In this document: positions 7,050 through 10,945 of the stretch, in pieces | How the letters are laid out: every line of letters starts with the position of its first letter | Position numbering within the stretch: the stretch's first letter is position 1 | Assembly: GCA_964625175.1 (NCBI GenBank) | Contig: CAZVAO010000080.1 | Coordinates: 1-10,945, forward strand | DNA from: CAZVAO01 sp964625175 | GTDB lineage: Bacteria; Bacillota; UBA994; PWPR01 | Length of the DNA stretch: 10,945 nt | Reading direction: 5' to 3' | The notes under the pieces: generated by a model | Seen by the model: the letters and a program-made list of their open reading frames with translations, nothing else | Told to the model about the DNA's origin: nothing | Databases searched by the model: none | Made by a program: the position numbers and the translations under genes

Positions 7050-7805
7050 TTGAAAACTATGATAAAAGTTAAGGATCTGAACTTCTTTTACGGCGATTTT
7101 CAAGCCTTACATCAGATCAATGCTGAATTTAAAGAGAAAGCGGTCACTGCACTGATTGGTCCTTCCGGTTGTGGAAAATCTACTTTTTTACGCACAATTA
7201 ACCGCATGAACGACACGATAATTGGCACCCGTGTTGAGGGTCTGATGGAAGTCAACGGCGTGGATATCTATAATGAGAACATCGATGTCACCAAACTGCG
7301 CAAGCAGGTCGGCATGGTCTTTCAGAGCCCCAATCCCTTTCCCAAGAGCATCTACGATAATGTGGCCTACGGACCCAAGGTCCACGGCATGAAGGACAAG
7401 GCCACACTGGACGAACTGGTCATGCGCAGTCTACAGCAGGCCCATTTGTGGGATGAGGTCAAGGATAGGCTGCATAAGAACGCTATGGGACTTTCCGGTG
7501 GCCAGCAACAGCGGTTAGTAATCGCTCGCGGTTTGGCGGTGGAACCTGAAATACTGCTGATGGATGAACCCACTTCCGCATTGGATCCAATCGCAACGGC
7601 CAAGCTAGAAGAATTGATTCAGAATTTAACCGATCAATATACGGTGGTGATTGTAACCCACAATATGCAACAGGCAGCACGGGTTTCATCTGAAACGGCT
7701 TTCTTCCTTAACGGTTATATGGTTGAAATGGGAGAAACCGGCAAGATTTTCACAGCGCCGCAAGATCAGCGCACAGAAGACTATATAACGGGTAGATTTG
7801 GATAG
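7050..7805 (+). CDS. pstB: Phosphate ABC transporter ATP-binding protein PstB
   Basis: This cytoplasmic ATPase of the phosphate importer is 251 residues from the TTG start, the usual PstB length. Motifs are Walker A GPSGCGKST (37-45), Q-loop Gln92 (VFQSPNPFPKSIYDNVAYGP, a PstB signature), ABC signature LSGGQQQR (148-155), Walker B ILLMDEP (168-174) with D-loop SALD, and switch His204 (THNM). The segment NRMND after Walker A and the C-terminal GRFG are also PstB-like. It starts 4 bp after the pstA stop and ends 12 bp before phoU. Every catalytic residue expected is present. An ATG start at 7059 would shorten it by three residues and cannot be excluded. Confidence 0.95.
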   Translation: MKTMIKVKDLNFFYGDFQALHQINAEFKEKAVTALIGPSGCGKSTFLRTINRMNDTIIGTRVEGLMEVNGVDIYNENIDVTKLRKQVGMVFQSPNPFPKSIYDNVAYGPKVHGMKDKATLDELVMRSLQQAHLWDEVKDRLHKNAMGLSGGQQQRLVIARGLAVEPEILLMDEPTSALDPIATAKLEELIQNLTDQYTVVIVTHNMQQAARVSSETAFFLNGYMVEMGETGKIFTAPQDQRTEDYITGRFG

Positions 7806-7817
7806 GGGGTAAGGCAG

Positions 7818-8474
7818 ATGAGCAGAGATAAATTTCATGAGCAGTTAAAGATGCTGTTCGAAAAACTATTAAAAATGAGCACGATTGTAGAAGAGACCAT
7901 TCATGATTCCGTAAAGGCACTAGCTGAATTGAGTCCTGAACTGGCGGAACAAGTAATTATCAAAGATGACGTTATAGATGATCTAGAACTTGAGCTAGAG
8001 GACGAGTGTTTGAGACTGCTGGCCACCCAGCAACCGTTGGCCAAAGATCTCAGGCTGGTCGGTGCAACCCTAAAGGTCATTACCGACTTGGAGCGGATTG
8101 GCGACCATGCTGTGGATATTAGCAAAATCACGATTGAACTCAAGGGACAAAAGCTGATCAAACCACTAATTGATATTCCTCGCATGGCTCAACTTACGAT
8201 GAAAATGGTGCATGATGCCCTGACCGCTCTAATTGAGGAAGATACGGAACTTGCTGCTTCAGTCGGTAAACAGGACGATCTAATTGACGATATTGACGCA
8301 CAGATCTTTAATGAGCTTCTCATTATGATGATGAGCGACCCCCACATCATCAAACAGGCCACCAGATTGTTGCTCGTTTCCCGGTCGCTAGAACGGATTG
8401 GCGATCATGCCGTAAACATTGCGGAATGGGTGGTCTATATCAAGACTGGTCAGAAGCCGCCCCGCAAATGGTAA
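7818..8474 (+). CDS. phoU: Phosphate signalling protein PhoU
   Basis: This 218-residue all-helical cytoplasmic protein is known in the family to mediate between the Pst transporter and PhoR, holding the Pho response down when phosphate is plentiful. Two homologous halves of about 100 residues each carry the metal-binding signature ERIGDHAVD (92-100) and ERIGDHAVN (192-200). Acidic partners are seen in DVIDDLELELEDE and DDLIDDIDAQIF. This internal repeat is normal for PhoU. It follows pstB by 12 bp with an AAGG/GGGGG-rich ribosome binding region, and it is the last gene before a strong terminator. Confidence 0.96.
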   Translation: MSRDKFHEQLKMLFEKLLKMSTIVEETIHDSVKALAELSPELAEQVIIKDDVIDDLELELEDECLRLLATQQPLAKDLRLVGATLKVITDLERIGDHAVDISKITIELKGQKLIKPLIDIPRMAQLTMKMVHDALTALIEEDTELAASVGKQDDLIDDIDAQIFNELLIMMMSDPHIIKQATRLLLVSRSLERIGDHAVNIAEWVVYIKTGQKPPRKW

Positions 8475-8503
8475 TTTAGATCAATTATTCATCAACAACA
8501 AAC

Positions 8504-8540
8504 ATAAACCACAAAAAATATATAATTTGTGGTTTATTTT
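8504..8540 (+). terminator. Rho-independent terminator of the pst-phoU operon
   Basis: ATAAACCACAAA (8504-8515) pairs perfectly with TTTGTGGTTTAT (8526-8537), a 12-bp stem with a 10-base A/T loop, followed by a T-rich tail (TTT-G-TTT). It lies 29 bases after the phoU stop. A-rich sequence on the other side means it could also work in reverse. The remaining bases to 8634 are A/T-rich leader with no convincing promoter hexamers. Confidence 0.85.
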
Positions 8541-8634
8541 GTTTAATCCATTTTTATAGGGGTATATAAGTAGAGATTATAAAATGAGTCAGAAATCTAT
8601 TATGATCAATTTTATGTGAGAGGGGTGAGGTCTT

Positions 8635-9078
8635 ATGCTTCCAATTGATCCTTGGCTGATATGGTTAATTATTGCAATTGTAATGTTAGTCGTTGAATTT
8701 ATCACAGTTGGTTTCTTTACAATTACAATTGCTTGCGGTGCACTAGTCGCCATGCTGATTTCTTTTGTAATACCTTATATTTGGATTCAGGTTGCCGTTT
8801 TCCTAGTGAGTTCTGTCATATGTTTCTACACAGTGAAACCATTTTTGCTTAGTCTGTTTCCGGTGCAAAATGAAACTAGAACAGCAGTTGATCGCTTAAC
8901 AGGTAAAATTTGCGTTGTGATTGTTGATATAGACAATGTTAATGGAACGGGTCAAATTAAGGTTGACGGCGATGTTTGGAGTGCTCGGAGTAGCTTAGGT
9001 GAATTGATCGAAGCTGGAACAACGGTTAAAATTATCAGTGTTGAAGGCGTTAAAGCAATCGTAACAAAAATTGAATAA
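8635..9078 (+). CDS. nfeD: NfeD family membrane protein (short form)
   Basis: This 147-residue protein has three N-terminal TM helices (about 7-27, 28-47, 49-68) and a soluble C-terminal beta-rich domain (about 82-147). The latter contains LTGKICVVIVDIDNVNGTGQIKVDGDVWSARS, the OB-fold pattern of short NfeD (YbbJ/YuaF type) proteins with the conserved Trp115. These partner with SPFH proteins in membrane microdomains, and the next gene is one, 20 bp away. The long-form serine protease domain is absent. The start follows GAGGGGTGA (8620-8628). The first 30 codons have A/T at about three-quarters of third positions, unlike pstB. The molecular function of the family is poorly defined. Confidence 0.9.
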   Translation: MLPIDPWLIWLIIAIVMLVVEFITVGFFTITIACGALVAMLISFVIPYIWIQVAVFLVSSVICFYTVKPFLLSLFPVQNETRTAVDRLTGKICVVIVDIDNVNGTGQIKVDGDVWSARSSLGELIEAGTTVKIISVEGVKAIVTKIE

Positions 9079-9098
9079 TATAGAAAAGGGGTTATAAC

Positions 9099-10196
9099 AT
9101 GATACAACAAGTAATTATGTCGATCATTGGTGTGGCTTTTGTCCTCGTTGTACTTTCTATTCTAGCGGGGAGTATTAAGATTGTTCGACAATCTGAAGAA
9201 GGAATTGTGGAGCGGCTCGGTAAGTTTCATAAGAAGATGAGCAGTGGCTTGAATTTGCTGGTTCCTTTTATTGATCGTACTAGAGCGCGTTTGGATATGC
9301 GTGAGAAAGTGATTGACTTTCCACCACAGCCTGTAATCACAAAAGATAATGTAACGATGCAAATTGATACCGTTGTCTATTTCCAGATTACTGACTCAGT
9401 GAAGTATATATATGAAATATCGAATCCGATTTCGGCGATTGAAAATCTTACAGCCACAACACTACGTAATATCATCGGTGATCTTGACTTAGATGAAACG
9501 CTCACCTCAAGAGATATTGTCAACACCAAGTTGCGTTCAATTCTGGATGAAGCGACGGATAAGTGGGGGATTAAGGTCAACCGAGTTGAGCTTAAGAATA
9601 TTATGCCGCCGCGTGATATCCAAAACGCTATGGAAAAGCAGATGAGAGCAGAGCGTGAACGTCGTGAAATGATTCTGCGTGCCGATGGTGACCGTGAGTC
9701 TTCGATCCGTATTGCAGAAGGTCGCAAGCGTGCCGCAATATTAAATGCGGAAGCCGTGCGTGAACAAAATATTTTACACGCACAAGCTGAAAAAGAAAAA
9801 CGCATCCTAGAAGCTGAAGGTGAAGCAACAGCCATTCTCACTGTACAGCGTGCGACCGCTCAAGGTATTACATTGATCCGAGAAGCAGGTCCTGACAAGC
9901 AATTCTTAGCCTTAGAGACGATTAAAGCGCTGCCTAAGGTTGCAGATGGCAAAGCTACTAAAATGTTTATGCCGAGTGAATTTGCGAGCATTTACAGCTT
10001 TATGGCTGGAATAAGTGAAGCCATGAAGTCAAATCCAGTGGACATCGCGGCTCAAGAAGTGCTCGAGCAAAATTTAGATAATCAGAATGTGCAGCTAGAG
10101 CGTGATACCATTAGTTTGGAGACTTCTGTTGACTCAGACATTATTGATCCTGAGAACGTAGCTGACGTCGCTGTTAGACCAGAGCCTAGGAAATAA
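9099..10196 (+). CDS. SPFH/Band 7 (stomatin-like, QmcA-type) membrane protein
   Basis: This 365-residue protein has one N-terminal TM segment (about 5-27), then an SPFH/Band 7 domain (about 28-185) with EEGIVERLGKFHKKMSSGLNLLVPF and the stomatin-type stretch VITKDNVTMQIDTVVYFQI. An Ala/Glu/Arg-rich coiled coil (about 178-255, with AEGRKRAAILNAEAVREQ) and a C-terminal acidic tail follow. The family forms large ring-like membrane scaffolds, often encoded beside NfeD as here. The start follows AAAAGGGG by 7 bases. The organisation resembles the E. coli qmcA-ybbJ pair. It is distinguished from flotillin by its shorter length and by lacking the long C-terminal repeat region. The specific role is unknown. 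Confidence 0.92.
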   Translation: MIQQVIMSIIGVAFVLVVLSILAGSIKIVRQSEEGIVERLGKFHKKMSSGLNLLVPFIDRTRARLDMREKVIDFPPQPVITKDNVTMQIDTVVYFQITDSVKYIYEISNPISAIENLTATTLRNIIGDLDLDETLTSRDIVNTKLRSILDEATDKWGIKVNRVELKNIMPPRDIQNAMEKQMRAERERREMILRADGDRESSIRIAEGRKRAAILNAEAVREQNILHAQAEKEKRILEAEGEATAILTVQRATAQGITLIREAGPDKQFLALETIKALPKVADGKATKMFMPSEFASIYSFMAGISEAMKSNPVDIAAQEVLEQNLDNQNVQLERDTISLETSVDSDIIDPENVADVAVRPEPRK

Positions 10197-10232
10197 AATG
10201 ACGCCTACGCCTACACAATAAATAATGGATTG

Positions 10233-10278
10233 AAGGGATGCCCGTAGCAGCATGATTATGCCAGCGCGACATCCCTTT
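10233..10278 (+). repeat. Long imperfect hairpin after the SPFH gene
   Basis: AAGGGATG (10233-10240) pairs with CATCCCTT (10270-10277). Inside, CG (10243-10244) can pair with CG (10267-10268), GC (10247-10248) with GC (10264-10265), and GCAT (10250-10253) with ATGC (10258-10261) around a GATT tetraloop. Only TTTAA follows, so it is a poor Rho-independent terminator, though it might stop or stabilise the nfeD-SPFH transcript. It could also be part of a small RNA. Confidence 0.5.
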
Positions 10279-10283
10279 AACTC

Positions 10284-10298
10284 TGCACATATTGTGCA
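10284..10298. repeat. 15-bp palindrome, possible operator
   Basis: TGCACA and TGTGCA flank a TAT centre in perfect symmetry. Such a short palindrome may be a regulator site or chance. It lies about 95 bp upstream of the predicted promoter of the next gene. Confidence 0.3.
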
Positions 10299-10378
10299 AG
10301 TGGGCAATAGCGTAATGATTCTTTGAAATGAAGGCGTCGCTTATTCGTTCCTTAGTGAGACTCCAAAATTCTCAGGAG

Positions 10379-10408
10379 TTAGCATGGACTCGGGTTATAA
10401 CTTATAAT
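10379..10408 (+). promoter_or_regulatory. Predicted promoter of the small membrane protein gene
   Basis: A perfect TATAAT (10403-10408) lies 18 bp after TTAGCA (10379-10384, four of six matches to TTGACA). It would give a leader of about 40 bases before the ATG at 10456. The rest of the gap 10197-10455 holds the hairpin and palindrome listed here, a short GACTCC/GGAGTT stem (10359-10380) and no gene. Confidence 0.45.
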
Positions 10409-10455
10409 CTTAAGCTAAATGGTTACATGTCGAGCGAAGATACAGGGGAAAAACG

Positions 10456-10863
10456 ATGAATCGAAAGACTTTGACTGTGATTGGTGTTATTTGCATTGTG
10501 ATTTTAAGTGGGTATTTAGCTGTTAATCGTGTCTTTCCTAATGCAAAAGCTCTTGCACCTCAATCTGTTGACAAGATTAATACCATCGAATTTATAAGCG
10601 ATCAAGCTCCTAATGAAAGAAAGTCACTAGCTGGTGACGATTTTGTGTCTTTCATCACACTCACAAACAAGGCAAAACCAACGCGAAGAATGAGCATTAA
10701 TGATTATCCAACGGTAACACCCTATTACAGGATTGAGCTGTCGAGTGATCAAGCTCTGACTGTCTATTATGTTTATGAAGAGTATGGTAAGGTGTATTTG
10801 GAAATCCCATACCAGGGCATTTACACGATTGATGCAATCATCTTTGATCTTCTTTATAAGTAA
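10456..10863 (+). CDS. Small membrane-anchored protein of unknown function
   Basis: This 135-residue protein has an uncleaved-looking N-terminal hydrophobic anchor (about 6-24, TVIGVICIVILSGYLAV, no lipobox Cys) and an outward-facing domain of about 110 residues. That domain has KINTIEFISD near the start and a C-terminal beta-type stretch YYRIELSSDQALTVYYVYEEYGKVYLEIPYQGIYTID. The latter resembles small Bacillota domains of unknown function of the DUF5301 type. That resemblance is from memory and unproved. AGGGG (10444-10448) sits 7 bases before the ATG. It has its own predicted promoter and terminator, so it is probably a single-gene unit, with no clear tie to its neighbours. Confidence 0.8.
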   Translation: MNRKTLTVIGVICIVILSGYLAVNRVFPNAKALAPQSVDKINTIEFISDQAPNERKSLAGDDFVSFITLTNKAKPTRRMSINDYPTVTPYYRIELSSDQALTVYYVYEEYGKVYLEIPYQGIYTIDAIIFDLLYK

Positions 10864-10887
10864 ATCAAATCCGGTGTTGCAGCTAAG

Positions 10888-10926
10888 AAAATGCAGTCCG
10901 CACATTTAAAGTGCAGACTGCATTTT
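10888..10926 (+). terminator. Rho-independent terminator after the small membrane protein gene
   Basis: AAAATGCAGTC (10888-10898) pairs with GACTGCATTTT (10916-10926). After one C/A mismatch, GCAC (10900-10903) pairs with GTGC (10911-10914) around an ATTTAAA loop. The T run is part of the stem, and the matching A run means it could act on both strands. It is 25 bases after the stop codon. Confidence 0.8.
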
Positions 10927-10945
10927 AAGTTTATATGGATGCAAA

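Noticed and set aside
7818..8474. Internal repeat in PhoU as a new duplication
   Set aside because: Two ERIGDHAV-containing halves are the normal PhoU fold, unlike the duplication in PstS.
8584..8619. Eleven-codon frame before nfeD
   Set aside because: No ribosome binding site at a workable distance and too short to support.
9377..9841. 154-codon reverse-strand open frame inside the SPFH gene
   Set aside because: Ser/Arg-rich translation typical of the antisense of an Ala/Glu/Arg coiled coil, with no start signals.
10384..10407. Seven-codon frame (MDSGYNL) after AGGAG, a possible leader peptide
   Set aside because: It overlaps the predicted -35 to -10 region of the next gene and has no regulatory codon pattern or following attenuator hairpin pair.

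Overview
The window looks like a chromosomal segment of a low-to-moderate G+C Gram-positive bacterium (Bacillota, probably Clostridia or a close relative). The evidence is strong AGGAGG-type ribosome binding sites, GTG and TTG starts, a PhoP/PhoR pair with Bacillus-like architecture, a PstS lipoprotein with a Gram-positive-style lipobox, a TTAACA-type PhoP box, and Rho-independent terminators. No species is assigned. All clear genes are on the + strand. No mobile element, CRISPR array, tRNA or rRNA was seen.

Layout. Bases 1-160 hold at most the last codons of an upstream gene and a short leader. A D-2-hydroxyacid dehydrogenase of the phosphoglycerate dehydrogenase type (161-1123) is followed after 8 bp by phoP (1132-1836), which overlaps phoR (1829-3613). 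A compact 123-bp control region follows. It holds three 11-bp-spaced PhoP-box repeats, an overlapping sigma-A-type promoter and a terminator-like hairpin whose loop contains the promoter's -10 element. Then comes a complete high-affinity phosphate uptake operon: pstS (3737-5326), pstC (5365-6234), pstA (6227-7045), pstB (7050-7805) and phoU (7818-8474), closed by a strong hairpin terminator. A separate unit holds nfeD (8635-9078) and an SPFH/stomatin-like gene (9099-10196). A 259-bp intergenic stretch with inverted repeats leads to a small membrane-anchored protein of unknown function (10456-10863) and a final terminator.

How the genes work together. PhoR senses phosphate limitation, probably through the PstSCAB-PhoU complex, and phosphorylates PhoP. 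PhoP then activates pstSCAB-phoU through the TTAACA repeats. PstS captures phosphate outside the cell, PstC and PstA form the channel, PstB hydrolyses ATP, and PhoU links transport state to PhoR. NfeD and the SPFH protein form a membrane-microdomain pair with no evident link to phosphate.

The standout feature is pstS. It encodes one lipoprotein with two complete, head-to-tail phosphate-binding domains that are about 81% identical by hand alignment, both keeping the expected ligand-loop motifs. This 'double-headed' PstS, together with the promoter nested in a terminator hairpin, is the best candidate here for something not well described. The rest is a recognisable Pho regulon.
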